NCBI GenBank assembly: GCA_013398055.1
Contig: VZRS01002391.1
Span: forward strand, 65,102-129,101
DNA: 64,000 bases
Reading direction: 5' to 3'
From: Ifrita kowaldi
Taxonomy: Eukaryota > Chordata > Aves > Passeriformes > Cinclosomatidae
The notes beneath the pieces were generated by a model. That model searched no databases. It was not told the origin of the DNA and saw only the letters and a list, made by a program, of their open reading frames with translations. This document shows positions 11,410-24,662 of this stretch, piece by piece; within the stretch, counting starts at the first letter, position 1, and each line of letters starts with the position of its first letter. Both the position numbers and the translations under genes were made by a program.

Positions 11410-14400
11410 CAGAATAAAATTTTCTATGCAAAATCAGTCAAAAATGTCAGAAACTGCTCACTTATATGACTGGGATATAAATATAGATTTTATTTTTCAT
11501 TGCAGGGAGTGTTCTAACATTTCTAAGAATGCTGATCATTCTTCAATGCTTGTGTCATTTGTAGCACAGCTTTTTCTCTGTATTAGGAAAGTCTCAGGCT
11601 ACTTGACAAAGTGCAAGGCTTAGTTGGGCAACAGCCAGAATTCCAGCATGAAAGAGCAGAATTCATGGTAATAATCGATGTTCCTGAAAGACTAAACAAT
11701 GCAGTTAGGCTCCAAGGGTGGGATTTATAGCAATCACCATGGTGGTGGAAAATTTAAGGCAGGCAAAAATATTAAGTCATTTTTCCATCAATTTTATAAT
11801 ACTCTGCCTTTTTCAGATCTCCTGCATCTCAGCTGCTTTTGTCTGTTCTCACTTTCTTCATTTATCCTCATTCTTCGTTTTCCTTAAGCCTCTGCTTTAT
11901 ATACTCAGTGCTGAGTAAGACAATGAGGAGAATTTGTTCCTGTACATCTCCCACTCTCCCCCTAAGCACCCCACACTGTATTATACAGTAGTTAAGTCTC
12001 ATGTGAGTAATGGCTATGTCCTTGAGGAGAAAATACTGATTATATGGATAAAGATTGGTCCATAAATAAAATTAAAAGGAATCAGATGCATAAAGCAAAG
12101 AGGCTAGAGAGTGTCTCACTGGAGTCTGAACTCACCTGCCCCTTTCTTATTTCTGACCTCAGGTAACATAAGTAAACTAGATTGCTGCTTTTTCTTCACC
12201 TGTTTTTATGTCAATGTCAAGAACTATTTACAACCTCTCTGAACATGTTTTTCAGGAGAAATATGTGACCAATGTAGAAATTCAAAAGGACTGTTTTGGC
12301 ACCTTGGTCATGCGTGGAGGGAGAGCACAAGACATTATAAGAGTGGTCTAAGCAGACAAGCTGGAAAGTAAGAGGTTGGCTGAACAGCTGATGTGAGAAG
12401 AAGCCCTTGCAAGAGCAAGAACTGGTCCTGGACGCCTGTGGAATGAGATGAGAAAGCAATTTTCTTCATACATATACTTCCATCTTATGAAGACTCCATG
12501 TATTAATTTCATGTCAATGAGTAGCCCTACTGACTTCATTAGAACTACTAATGTGTTTACGATTAATCACATGCTTATATTCTCCCCCACTGAAGATACA
12601 TTTTCAGGAAAATTGTTCTTGGAACACTTTTCACCTTACATGAAGGTACTGCCTCAGACGTGAGACCCATGATATTGCTTACCAGTGTAACTGCTGGTGA
12701 CCCACAAATCACACACCAAATTACCCAGCGTTGGACCTGTCTTTGTGGGAACCAGGTCAACTGTTGGGTCTGCAACCCTTGACTGAAGATGCAGCAGCAT
12801 CACACTGGAGCCAGAGAATAGCAGAAGGTGAAGGGGAAAGTAGCAGGAAACTGGAAAACTGACTATTTTCAGTAATAAAAATATCTATAGATGATAGTGC
12901 CTGACTTCTGAGTAGAACCTAACTGCCCCTCATATTGAACTAAATTTCTTGTTGTTCTTGACCGTGTCAAGCTGAAGCAGGTAGGAGGTGACACCTGGGA
13001 GTGTGACCCCCTTCCCTCCTCTGGCACCCACTGCTTCGCTCCAAGTAATGGGCAAGTGCCTTCTTGCACTGGGGATCATAAACCTGGAATCCTCTCCTGA
13101 CAGCAGTCTTCTGTAACTATTTCTTCAAAGAACTGACCCAGCTCTCTCCTCTTTTAATGTTCAGGCAGGGAGAGGTGGTTTCCTCAATTGCTGCTAGAGA
13201 TCAGAGCACTCGCTGAGGAAGCGAGACACCCAGACTCAATACCTCGCTCAGCATGAAATAGTTCAAACACGTCTCTCTAATTAGTGGGGAATGTGCAAAG
13301 AAACATCTTGAAATCCTATTAGAACGTCAGAGTTTGGCTGAAAACTCTGTATCACGCTTACCAGAGGTGGTGTGGGCTGCATTCCCTGTGGATGCTGTGC
13401 ACAAGAACCTGGCTGAGTGCTGAGTGCTTTAACCAGCAGACTGGTTTGCAAATAGGACTTCCTAAGGAGAGGTGGGGTGTAGCTGGTGCCTTGGATGGCA
13501 GTGGAGTATTTGGTGGGAGATAAGCATTCATTGCCCCAGGACAAGCACGCGCAAGTGTACCGGGGAAAATAAACGCCTTGGGAACTTGCAGATGAACTGG
13601 GGATATGACTGATAATTCTTCAGAAGACCTTTGGTAGGTTTAGAGCCCCTAATTTAGAGATGCCTCTGCACTGGATCTTCCCAACATAAAGCTCAGATGG
13701 TCAGAAAAAACTGGCAAACTGTGTTTAAATGAAAATGTTTTAAATTCATTCTCTCCTCTTCTCCTTCTTTCCTTTTTACATCTTCTTATGAATTTGAGCT
13801 CTTTCACAGAATTTGTCTCTGGAGGGCTTCTCTATCTCTCTCCTTAGGTTTCTCAGACTCAGAGAGAAACATAAAGACTGTTTTAACTTCTACCCTGGGA
13901 TTAATAGAATCCAGCCTGTCTAGCTGCTGGGTAAATCAGAACAATTTCCCTCTATGCCAAATGCTGGTGGTTTGTCATAGATGTGCTCAAGCCCCTTCAT
14001 TAAATGTGGCTTGCAGTTCATGCTGTGTACTGGTAGCAGTTAGCTAAGGGAAGAGAGAGACAAATAATGACCAAAAGGCTAAGTAAGACTCACTTCCAAA
14101 CATCTTTCAACCACATCCCCAAACTGGGAGCAGATCTGCTTTGCTGATTGTAAATGTTATATTATTTGGATGGACTCTTTAAACCCTGCCATTTTTGGCA
14201 TTTAAAAGTAAAAGAATAAACAGAACCACATCTGGTTTGCAAATGTGCATGCCACATTTGAGCTTTATGCAATTTCGAATCAGTTGTTAAACACTGAAAA
14301 TCAGGGTTCATAAGGGAAATGCCTACTCAGCTGATTGTAGTGCAACTGGTGCAGCTACAACAGGCACCAGACACTCCTGGAATAGCACATAGCTCTGTAT

Positions 14401-15944
14401 GGCTACACAGGCATAGGCAGAAAGAAAAGGCAGATGGTATACTTAACTGCACTTAAAATGATTGTGTGTGTGTCAATAATGACTGCCCAAATCGGATTCT
14501 GCCATAAAAATCAACTGTATGTGCATACTACTAAAACAAATGCAGTCCTATAGAAAAAAAAAGTGGATTCCAGCACTCTAATGATGCTTAGTATGATGAT
14601 CAGTTATTTTCTATTGGCTGTAGGTTTTTAAAGTCTTAAACATTTAATGATTAATAACATAATAACAAAAATAAGTAAATCATAAGGGTAACCCTGACAA
14701 AAAAACCCTTATTGTTCATGGAAAATATTCTTAAAAATACAAATTATGTCTGTTGCTCAGATTGCTAGCAGAAGTTGGTGGATCCTACAGTCTCAAAATA
14801 CGTGCCTTCCTTGGACTCCATAATGAAATTCTGGCAGGGTCAGCTGAGTTCATAATTTCAAGGTAGATTAAGTTGTTTATGGGTGAAAGTTAGGCCATGT
14901 GGTAATCGATGGAGTCTTTACTGTCAACCACAGCATCATACATATAAACAGACATTTCATATAAGACTTTAAAATAAAGAAATTTTCCTTTTCTGTATGC
15001 AATTTAACGTTCTAACAATTTTTCAGTTTTAGAGAAAGAATTTGCTCAACTTAGTTAAATAAGACCATTAAAGAATGTAATTCCTTGTAATTGCTCTGTA
15101 TGCTCACTCCTCTCTATTCCTCTCTATAACGTAGAGAGTGTGAAACCCTTACATTGAATGTTATTCACTGTTAGCAACCCCACCAATCTCAGCAGGAAAG
15201 CTCTTGGAGTAGTCTGAGAACCAGTTTGAGTAAAGTTCGCAAAAGTTGGCTGTAAATAAGCACCAAATTCTGTCAAACTCGATCATATTAATCAAATTTG
15301 TCTCAGTATCTTACTTGTCCACATTCAGTTGCTCAGTATGCAACACTATTAGCCCAAACACATTGGCTGAGGACAATTTACTATGTGCTTCATCCCGTGG
15401 TCTTTCTCTCCGCATGGAGTGCCGTGCTGACATATCATCCTAATGCATCCATTTCTGGAACAAGCAGAGTTTCCTCTAGCTGGAGTAATAGCAGCTTAGG
15501 TTTATGATGACACTCGTAGAGTTTAGGCTCTCAAATCTCTAAAGTACTTTTGAAAATTGTATGCAATATTTATTACCCCTCCAAATTGCAATTCAGTGGA
15601 GTAGCAGAAGAGAATTGGACTGCCTTTCATTACAGTTTCCTGACCTTTTATCTAATGTAAAACCCCATTTTTAATGGCTGGTGTCTTTGCCAAACCCTAA
15701 GAATTGCCTTGTATGGCCTTAAATGAGCCCCAGCGGGTATGAGCATTATGACATTGTCTAATTACACAGTCACATTTGAATTTTGTTCTAAACTATTTGT
15801 GCTTCAGTCTGTGCATAGGACAGAAGGAGCTTAACTGAAAAGCAAATATTCAATTTTAGTTCTCTTCCCATTGCTCAATATGTCCCCTATGCCTTATTTA
15901 CTGCACAGTATCCAAACCTTGCTCTGAAGATAATTACTATGTCC

Positions 15945-16130
15945 CTTCCAGGTTTTTCTATGGTGCCTGTTGCTATAGTACCTGAACATTTTACAAACTT
16001 TAATGAATTTATACGCACAAAACCCCTCTGAGGTGAGGAGTAGCATTATTCCATCTTGCAAGTGCTGAACTGAGCCACAGAGCATTGAAGCTAATCCCCC
16101 CAGTCCTCTAAGATTTGAGGTTATGAGTTC
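15945..16130 (+). mobile_element. MIR-like (CORE) SINE fragment
   Basis: A short tRNA-derived SINE relic in sense orientation. The stretch from about 15960 has the words GTGCCTGTTGCTATAGTACC and TTTTACAAACTTTAATG. These are followed by ACCCCTCTGAGGTGAGGAG, a TATTCCATCTTGCAAGTG block, and CTGAGCCACAGAG. This order (CCCTGTGAGGTAGG, ATTATCCCCATTTTACA, CTGAGGCACAGAGAG) is that of the core and 3' half of amniote MIR-type SINEs. The element is heavily diverged and both ends have faded. It lies immediately upstream of an L3/CR1-like LINE relic. Confidence 0.72.
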
Positions 16131-16479
16131 TGAATTTTTGGTGTGCTACTTTATATATTCTAAATTGCACTGCACTGCTTGTATACGAGAGTTATCAAAT
16201 CAGTCACTCGAGAAATCAGGAATGAACAAACACAAACAGAAGACTTAAATAAATCACTTGCCCACTTCATATGACAGTGACATAAATCCAGCTTTCCAAA
16301 CCATTGTTCCATTGTCTTGACTTGAGACCACCTTTCTCTTCCTGAAATCCTTGCCCAAGCAACCACTTTTTATAGCAAATATGCATAGGTCCTATAGGCA
16401 ATATGCATCACTCTACATCAAGACAGGTCTAAATCCTTCTCCCAGCAGAGCAGAAGGAAACACTGCCAGCTCTGCAGGT

Positions 16480-18020
16480 CAGCTGGTGATGGGGTTATTT
16501 GAGGAGAGCTCAGCAAGGACAAGGCTGTGGCAGAGATGGTAAATAAGTGTTTTGCTCTGATGCTCACTGTAGGAAGACTGAGGGGAGCCCCAAACCCTCT
16601 GAGAGGACTCAGCAAGAGATTGCCTGAAACAGAAGAAACTGTGGAAGAAGTAATTCAATAAAGAGATAGAATAAACACTAAGAAATCACTGAGACTGTAT
16701 GATATTCACCCAAGAGTCTTAAGAGAATTAAAGGATGAAATAGTTGAATTATTGATGGTGGTAATCTTTCCCTTAAGGCTTCACTGATTTTTGAGGAGGG
16801 GAGAGTGGTAAATGTGGCACAAAATTTTAAAGAGGTTTCTAGGGAAGATCTCCAACCCTGTGAGCCTGTGAGCCTGATGCCTGCACTTGGTAAATTAACA
16901 GAAGACATGATAAAAGATGGAGTTAATGGAAATCTGGATAAATGTGACTTACTGGAAAGGTAAAACATAGTTTCTATAAAGGCTAGTCCTGGCCTTTAAA
17001 CAAAATGGCAGGCTCTTGAGGGGACAATGAGCAAATCATTAAGGATGACCCTGAATTTTCAGGAGATTTTTGGCAAAGTCCCTCACCATAGGATTTTAAG
17101 GAATGAAATTTCCATGGCATAGGAGACATGGATGGATACTAATCACAGAAGCATAAACAGAAGGCATGACTAAACGTGGTTTTCAAAAATGAAAGGAAGG
17201 CTCTTCTAGGACCTGTGCTATACAACATGTCTGTAAGTGACCTGGAAAGCACAGCAAACAGTGAGGTGACAGAAATAGCTGAGCTGGGGAGTCAGGCTCC
17301 AGGCTGGCTCTGAAAAATTGCAGAATGGGCTTATGAGACTAGAAGGCAAGATGGAAATTAAAATTCTGTACAGGTACAGTGGTGCAGGTGGGAAATAATA
17401 ATCCTAAATTTGTGTACTAAATAATGTCCTCTGACACACCTATTACTATGCCAGAGTGAGACCTTAGGTCTTGTCACAGAGAACTCCAGAAAAATGTCAG
17501 CTCACTGCTCAGCAACTTTTGGAGACAAAAAAAAAGGGGATTTTAAGGTGAAATTAGAAAAGGAATGAAAAGCAAACAGGAAAACAACACTACAGCTCTG
17601 TAGCTATGGTCCGACTGTACCCTGAGTATTCTGTACCGTTCTTGTCCTCTTGTTTCAGAAGTGTATGGTAAGACAGAAAAATCTGAAGAAGGGAAATGTG
17701 AGTGACAAGTGTTCTGTGGCAGTGCCTGTACCAGGAAAGGTGAAACAGAGTGATCTTCTTACTGGAAAAGAGAGGACCTACATGTGGGGGAAGAGGCATC
17801 TTTGAAGTTCATGAATGCTGTAGCAAAGGTACAACTGGGAACTGAGTGCTTCCTGTCTCTTCCTGTACAGGAACCAAGGGATGATGTTACCTGCATGTTT
17901 TCACTTGTGTGTAACAGACCTGTAAGGCTCCTCACTGAACAATGTTGTGTGCCTTAGAAGCCTCAAGAGAAGATTGGGGAAGCACTTGGAAGAGATTTGT
18001 GCTGTGGGTGAGAGAAAAGC
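16480..18020 (+). mobile_element. Ancient L3/CR1-like LINE relic with RT remnants
   Basis: A decayed CR1/L3-clade non-LTR retrotransposon in sense orientation. Broken frames translate to pieces of the reverse transcriptase region in the right order. First comes LYDIHPRVLRELKDE (about 16693-16740), matching the 'GPDGIHPRVLRELKD' block. Then LGKLTEDMIKDGVNGNLDKC (about 16887-16950), then an FGKVPHHRIL block (about 17070-17100, the FDKVPH motif). Then LGPVLYNMSVSDLE-like sequence (about 17207-17245), the usual 'LGPLLFxIYINDL' block. Downstream, near 17600-17780, words such as CTGGAAAAGAGAGGA recall the 3' part of ORF2. The catalytic FADD motif is not recognisable. Multiple stops and frameshifts show that it is long dead. 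The ends are approximate. Confidence 0.72.
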
Positions 18021-19414
18021 TACATCAGGTGTAGGATTGACCCTAACTGAGGATTCCAGAGGTGAGTGAGTGCTGTGGGAGAGGCAGGCTGTGCTCACCC
18101 TGTGCGACACCCTGCTCGGGTTCCTGCACCTCGGCACCTCGGCTGGAAGCAGGGAACCAGGACCCTGCTCCACAGCTGCACCACTGCTGTTTCACTTTCT
18201 TGCTGTGAAGAAGGCAACAGGTATGTGGTCAGGTATCATAATGCATAATGCAAAGAAGCTGAATTAGGTCATATCCTCTCTGCTGATTATAGGCTAGAAG
18301 AACGCCTGATTACAGCATCTTGGGACCGTTACAAAACAGGCTTGCAAAATCAATGCCTCGTTATATTTTGAAAATTAACTGAAGCTGAGGGATGAAATCC
18401 ACACATTCAGAGATGATAAGGCTGATAAGTGCATTTTGAATTTCTCCATTTGAAAGAAATACGATAAAAGCTGGGGATCTGTTTAGGGGTACTACTTCAT
18501 TTGAGACATGCTCATATCCACACTGCACACAGGGCACAGTGGGAACAAACACAGAGGAATACAGACTTGAGTTTTAAGTCAGGAGAGAAAGTAGACATCA
18601 ATCATTAGCAGTAAGTAAATTGGACCTGGCACCTTAAGTGCCTTAAATGTTAGAAGTTACCCCTGAAATAGTATCCTGATTCTTAAAGGAAGATACTAAA
18701 TTACTTGCTGAGCAAATGGGTGACATAATCAAAATGATGAACGTTGCCAAATCCTGAAGGAATTACGGTGCCTGGGAATAAGGAGTTAGGAGACAGGGCA
18801 GGAGTGAATTGCCAGTTTACAAGCAAACATCACACAAAACACAAGAATTTAAGAGGCACAGCTGTAAAGAACAATCTTTATTTTGGGACAGTCTTAGTTG
18901 AACATAGTAAGTGAAATCACAGTTCTCCAGCAATTCACCTTATATAAATGTTGCTGTTATCACTTGTGTATGCATGGAAAAACACGAACCCAAATAATTA
19001 ATAATACAGAACAATCCTCCCTCTTAAAATGGAGATGAAATTAAACTAGATATATTTTCCTTTAAAAGAATCTCTCTCTATTATCTTCAGAGTGTTTTTC
19101 TGATAGTGAAATGAGTGATAAGATGGTTCTAGATGAAAAGAAAAGCCTTTTAATTTACTAAGGAAAAACCCCAGAAGGCTGCTATGACTGGCAATATTAA
19201 AACTTACTCCTCTGTAATTGACTTGTGTCTAATCTAACTTATTTTCTCAGCATTAATGTTGGTCATGACAGTGAAACAATATTACCAATTCCAAGAAATA
19301 TCAAAGATCTGATTTTTTTAAAGTAAAATAAACAGGATGGCTGGGAGGCAAAAAAAGAATTTTTCTTGTACCATGAGTAAGCCAGTATGGATATTTTAAA
19401 GTAACTTTTGAGAC

Positions 19415-19470
19415 TGACCTCAGGTTGCCCCACAGGAGTGCAATTGACCTCAATTTGAAGATTGACCTCA
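19415..19470 (-). promoter_or_regulatory. Triplet of TGACCTCA nuclear-receptor-type half sites
   Basis: The octamer TGACCTCA occurs three times on the + strand, starting at 19415, 19445 and 19463. The reverse complement, TGAGGTCA, contains the AGGTCA half-site used by nuclear receptors (retinoid, thyroid, orphan receptors). The first and third copies extend to near-identical 13-mers (TGACCTCAGGTTG and TGACCTCAGGCTG), so a small local duplication could also explain them. Function is inferred from motif identity only. Confidence 0.3.
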
Positions 19471-22044
19471 GGCTGCTGTCCTGTTCTATTTAACAGTGCA
19501 TGGCTGCACCAAAACAATTAATTTGCAATGCAGAGGTCTAACAAGACCTGCTCTGCAGATAACTCATCTCTTCTGGGTTTGTTCCTCCTTCTTGCACTAC
19601 AAAAGGTGGGGAGGAAAAGAGCAAAATGGCCTGGTGTTGGAAGCAGGCAATTTTGGCACAGGTGCTGGCAGATATCTGCCGAACACAGAAGTATTTGAGG
19701 TACAGCAAGTTGACTGAAGAGCTGACTTTGCACCTTAGTCCCTTGCTGATCACTGGAAGCTGAAGAAGTTGTTGTAGACAACTGTCTTTTGTAGACTTCG
19801 AACAAGTCCTAAGACTGAGAGTCATTAGACATAGCATAATGATATCTTGTAGAGGAGATCATGATTTGTCAGATATATTGACTATGAAGACTGCTTTTTC
19901 TGACACCCATCATTGTGCTAACCATATTGATTTATTTTGCATTCATCAAAGGAGACTAGGGTTTTTAAATTACTAAAATTGGATATATATGCTAATTTCA
20001 CACACAGGCACAAGTGCTACATTTTTTGTGAAGCTGAAATTTTGATCGCAGTGAATTTCAAGCTTCCTACTCGTAGTATCACCAGCTCAAATTAATACTC
20101 TTTCTCCTCTCAGTAAGGAGTGTGTACACCTAGGATGGTAGTTAACATCACTTTTCAGTGTAGATAAACAAAAGCAGAAAAGTAAGCAGAGCATCAATTC
20201 TCATTGCAGTGGCTTTTGATTCAGGGCTCTGTGGAAGTTCTGCAAGCAGTTCTGTTTTTAATATTTGTGGCATTTATGAAATGAATATTCACTTGGAGCA
20301 ACCTTCAGATAGTTTTTACTATTTCTTCTTGCCACTGTTATTCTATAGAACATCCAAATTATGATAAGTTGTCCCTTTGCTGAATGTTGTAAAATTAAGT
20401 ATAAAGTGAAAGCTAATTTGCTCTAACACACTGCAAAGCATTATCGTCAATACTTTTATTTTTCTAGTTCTTCTGTTTTTAAGAAAGATTTCAGAATTCA
20501 GGTTTTTTTTTTAGGTACCTATTTTTAGATACCTATTTTTCTTATTCGATAGAATTTTTAATTTTTTTTTTTCTGACCTAAAATAATATCCCTCTAGGAA
20601 GAAAAGTTTTTACATCTTAATGAGGATTAGACTGTTTCAGAGCTTGCACGGAAGCCTTCAAACATCATTAAGGTGTTGCAGGACGAATGTGGCTTTTTTT
20701 AATCAATGAGTGGTTCTCATTCACCTTCTACACAATGCTTTTGCAAAATGTAAGGGTTCTTTTAGAGAACAGACCTTAAAAATAAGGTCTTAAAAGCCTG
20801 ATCAGAACTCACAGCTGCTGCTGCATAGAAACATCAACGACTTGAACAGTATTTATGTTCCACTTTAGAATGAAAATTTGAGTTTCACAAAATTGCTTTT
20901 TCTAATATGATGCTCTCTTGAGAAACTTTTCATGTTATTCTTCTCTACCTGGTTAGACTGTTTTGAAATTCTTCATTTCTGTTTGCAACTGTCCTAATTA
21001 TTTTTTCATTCGGCTGCAGTATGCTAATCGAGTGAGAGAAAGAAAATGAGGGAACAGTGAGGTTGCCTCTATGCACCAGTAGTGGAATTGTGAAATGGTT
21101 GCTCTGAATATGCAGAGAGGAATTAGATACTTAATCCAAAGAAAGGGCCTGTATCAAGATTGAAGTGGAGATCATCACCTCCCATCATCCTAGAATCAGA
21201 CACCAAAGTACTCAGGCAGCTAGACCTTAACTTTTATTTTTTCCTTGACATAAACTGTGGCTTGGACAGCTTGATGGAACTGAGAAGGCTGGTGTAACAT
21301 TTATTCCTTCGCGTTTTACAGGGAACTTAGAAGTAGCAGCTGAAAACTAAAGGTTACAAAACCTGTTATAGAAAAACCCCTACATAATTTGGGATTTTGT
21401 TACAACTTCTGAAGTGACTTGGGCAACATGAGTCAGATCTTTCAAGGGATTTAAATGTTGACAACGTTAAGGGTTTTTCATACCAAGGGATTTTAAAAAT
21501 CCTTCCAAGTACCCCTCTGTATCTTTAGCAATGGAAACACTATCATGAAGACCCTTAAAGACATAATTAGCTTGCACAGCAGGTAGGTGATGTGTGTTCA
21601 AGAGCTTCATTCCCTTCTGAAGGTGGACCCAAGTTTTCTAATTCATACACTTTTGAAATGTGATTCATTTTCTTTCCTTCAACTGTCCCTTGTACTTATC
21701 ATGCTCTATGTATAAATTTAAAAATGAAAGAATTTATAGCACAGTTGTAGCACAAATCCAACTTGTTTGATTTCCAGCCTGCATGTAAAAGCTCAGTACC
21801 ATTTCTAACGTTTGGAGGTTGGGATATAGGGATCACATTTTATTTATCTACCTGTGCTTTTTGAAAATCAGCTATTCCATTTTATTGAAATACACAGTCT
21901 TAGTATGCCAGGCATCAGCGCTACGAAATGTCATCTGTCCCCATTTCTTTGTGTTATAAATCCTTGTACATTGCAAAACCAGTTAGATTAAAGAGCAGAA
22001 GTAGTAAAAACAATAGAGAAATTGTAAATTTGTACCTGTATGTG

Positions 22045-22095
22045 TGGGCCTGATTCTCATTTGTACCTATTTTGTTTATAGTGGCAGAAAAACGT
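22045..22095. repeat. Possible ancient amniote repeat fragment
   Basis: The word GGGCCTGATTCTCATTTGTA matches the start of an old repeat widespread in amniotes whose consensus begins GGGCCTGATTCTG and contains ACTTATACCAGTGTAA. A later ATCAGTGTAACG word near 22229 may belong to the same copy. The match is short, so the assignment is tentative. Confidence 0.3.
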
Positions 22096-24584
22096 GGCTC
22101 TCAACGATACGCAAGAGGATTTTGCAGTATGTTCTGCTTCACTCAAAACTTGTATGAGCCTGGCTCCATGCTGTTGCCAGCTGTGGGATTATGGTCTTAG
22201 GCTCTTTGTATCAGTGCAATTATATGTATCAGTGTAACGATTAACACCAGTTGTTGACACAAATATAAAAGAGATCTAGATCTGTAAGCCCCTATAAAAT
22301 ATACAAAGGGACCATATACTTTCTTACATCAGAAATTTGTCTACATGGTCCTTTGCAGGCAGGTAAAAGCTCTTTCACACATTGTTCACTTCATTCTTCC
22401 TCAGTTTTATTCAGAAGCAGAACAAACTTGAGTTGTGTAGTATGAAGAATCAGCTTCCCACCTCTAGTCAGAAGTCAGAAGCAGGTTGTATAAAGTTGGC
22501 TTTGGTGTTTTCCTAACAATAGCTACTGGACAGACCGGCTGAAACCACTGGCAAAATACTGCATGCACACACTAGGAATAAATAAAAGTTATGTCTTATC
22601 TGCACAGAAGCCTCTGCTATTCATTTTTTGTAGCTCTGTCTTTGATATGAATTGCTTAGGTTAATTGCATTACATGGGTATGAGCTTTGCAAGAATGGGT
22701 AAACCGGGCCCTACATATTTGAAGTAGCATACTTAGTTAACCCATTCATTAATTGAACACAAAAGAAATGTAATTATGATGGGAGGAGGAGTTTTTCATT
22801 TATAACTTCATCTGGCCATGTAGCTTGTTTAATTGTGAGTCCCCTACAAGCTCTTTTAAGGCAAATGCATCTCATATTGACATCCCCCCTTTCCATATGT
22901 TTTTTAGACACTGCAATATGAATTATACTTATTATGGAAATGACAGCCAAATCTATTTTGCTCTGACAAGTAATATGCCAAGACAGCCTCTGTTCTGTCA
23001 GCAAGCATTGCCAAAGTACAAATGCATATGGCAGCAAACCTTTTTCAAGTTAAAACAGAAATGCTAAAAACTGACTTTGCTAATTTATCAAAACTGCTTC
23101 CAGGCTCTCACAGGATTTCTTCTGGCGGCTACAAGACATCCTTCTCCAATGCAACTGGAAACATTTTGGAGCTAAGTCAGTATTTTCATTCACAATTCAT
23201 GTTAACACTGGACCCGAACATTGCAAGGTGCTGAATCTGTTAATGGGGAGGCAGCCGACACTTTCCAACAAAGAAATCATGATCCTACTCTAGTGGTTTG
23301 CTGCCATTGCATAGGAATTTGTAAAATTACTTCCAGTTGTAAAAAAATGGTTCAAAGTGCTGCTAAATGAATTTAGGCACTTTGCCTTCATTCTTCCCTC
23401 TCATTGCACATAAACGCACCTGTGAAGTCAGGACAGAGAAAGGTAAGTCCCAACCCCTTTTTCTTCTACAGAATTAAAAAAAAATGAGCTTTCCTCTCTG
23501 TCCTTCCTGTAGAAGCTCAGGTGCTCAGTAGTCCTCTGGTAGTGTCAATAGCCTTAGGGCATGGTTCACCACACAGGAGAGCTGCTTTGCTCCTTTTCTA
23601 CACACACATCTATTCTTATTTTGCTTCTAAGGATAGCAGAGCTCCATGCCATTGTACTTTAACCAGTGGAGAAATATCACTCAGCAGTTCCATGTTTTAT
23701 GAGCCTGACTTGGAAAAGGAACTGCATGCTTTACACCTTCAGGAGTTACGTACTATGTCATTTGTTAACTGATTTCACTGATAAAGCTCTTCAGTGCCTT
23801 TAGACATTTATGAATGCTGCTATCATGTCTCTTACCTTTGCTAGCTCTGCTTAGTATACAAAAGACCCCTTTTACTAGTAATTGCATTGGTTTCTTCTGT
23901 ACTCAATTAGTAAAAAACACTATCATTTTGTGTAGTGTAAGCATCCTGCTGGATAAGGCTTGTTTTTGAAGGTGAATGAATCCTGAATTTCTTTGGTGGA
24001 GTAGCAGTGACACCTCTGATACGCAAAGACACTGTCAGCTCATGTAAGGTATTTGGCAATGGAGGTTTCAGTTACTCTCTCCCTATTCAGAGGTTTCTTG
24101 CATAAGAATGGAAAAGCCACTTCAGTCACTCAAAATATTTAATCTTTTTTTGGCATTTTTAAAACAAATGTCTTTTAGGTACTACTGATCATAACCCTAA
24201 TCCTTAGCTAGTATAAATCATTATAGACTTTATTTGCTTCAAAAATTATACCGACTTGCACTAGTTAAGTGTACAGACAGGGCCTCTAGGGCATAGCCAT
24301 TAGGAAACAGCAAATTTTCATGGGTTTTATTCATTTGGGTCATGAACTGGCAGTTTTTCTAACTCACCCTGAAAAATACATCTCTGAGATCTTGACACTA
24401 GCTAAATTAGTCATATTGAATTCTTGTACAGGAATTTCTTCAGAGAGGGCCCAATCCCTCCTATTTTTCATCCCCTTAGGAGTTTGTGGTTACATACCTA
24501 ATAACTTTGTGTTTTGAGAATAGAATTTTCTTCGCTGTTTCTCAGAAAATTCAACCTTGAATTTTTCTCCCCACTCATATTTTA

Positions 24585-24662
24585 AGCTTCAAGTGTGTCC
24601 CCTTTGAAATCAGTGACAAAACTCTCCTTGGCATCAAGGAAGAGCAGGGCTGAGTCAGCTGA
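24585..24662. repeat. Possible ancient amniote repeat fragment
   Basis: The words CCTTTGAAATCAGTGACAAA, ACTCTCCTTGGCATCAAGGA and AGAGCAGGGCTGAG resemble an old amniote repeat in which TGAAGTCAGTGGCAAAACTC is followed by CCATTGACTTCAGTGG and GAGCAGGATTGGG. The copy is short and diverged. It overlaps a perfect Maf-recognition core at its right edge. Confidence 0.4.
24649..24659. promoter_or_regulatory. Perfect T-MARE core GCTGAGTCAGC
   Basis: This 11-bp palindrome is the core of the TPA-type Maf recognition element (TGCTGAGTCAGCA), bound by large and small Maf proteins and Maf/NF-E2/Nrf2/Bach heterodimers. It also contains an AP-1 site, TGAGTCA. The motif is seen directly; whether it is used is unknown. 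Confidence 0.35.

Larger units (their letters stand above)
8466..15944. other. Mostly unique DNA, no gene recognised
   Basis: Apart from the old repeat near 9.45 kb and the TCTA microsatellite listed separately, I see nothing assignable. Open frames are short and unremarkable. The stretch at 8700-9130 and the one at 12950-13560 are somewhat richer in G+C than their surroundings, but they contain no recognisable exon or CpG island. Confidence 0.5.
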
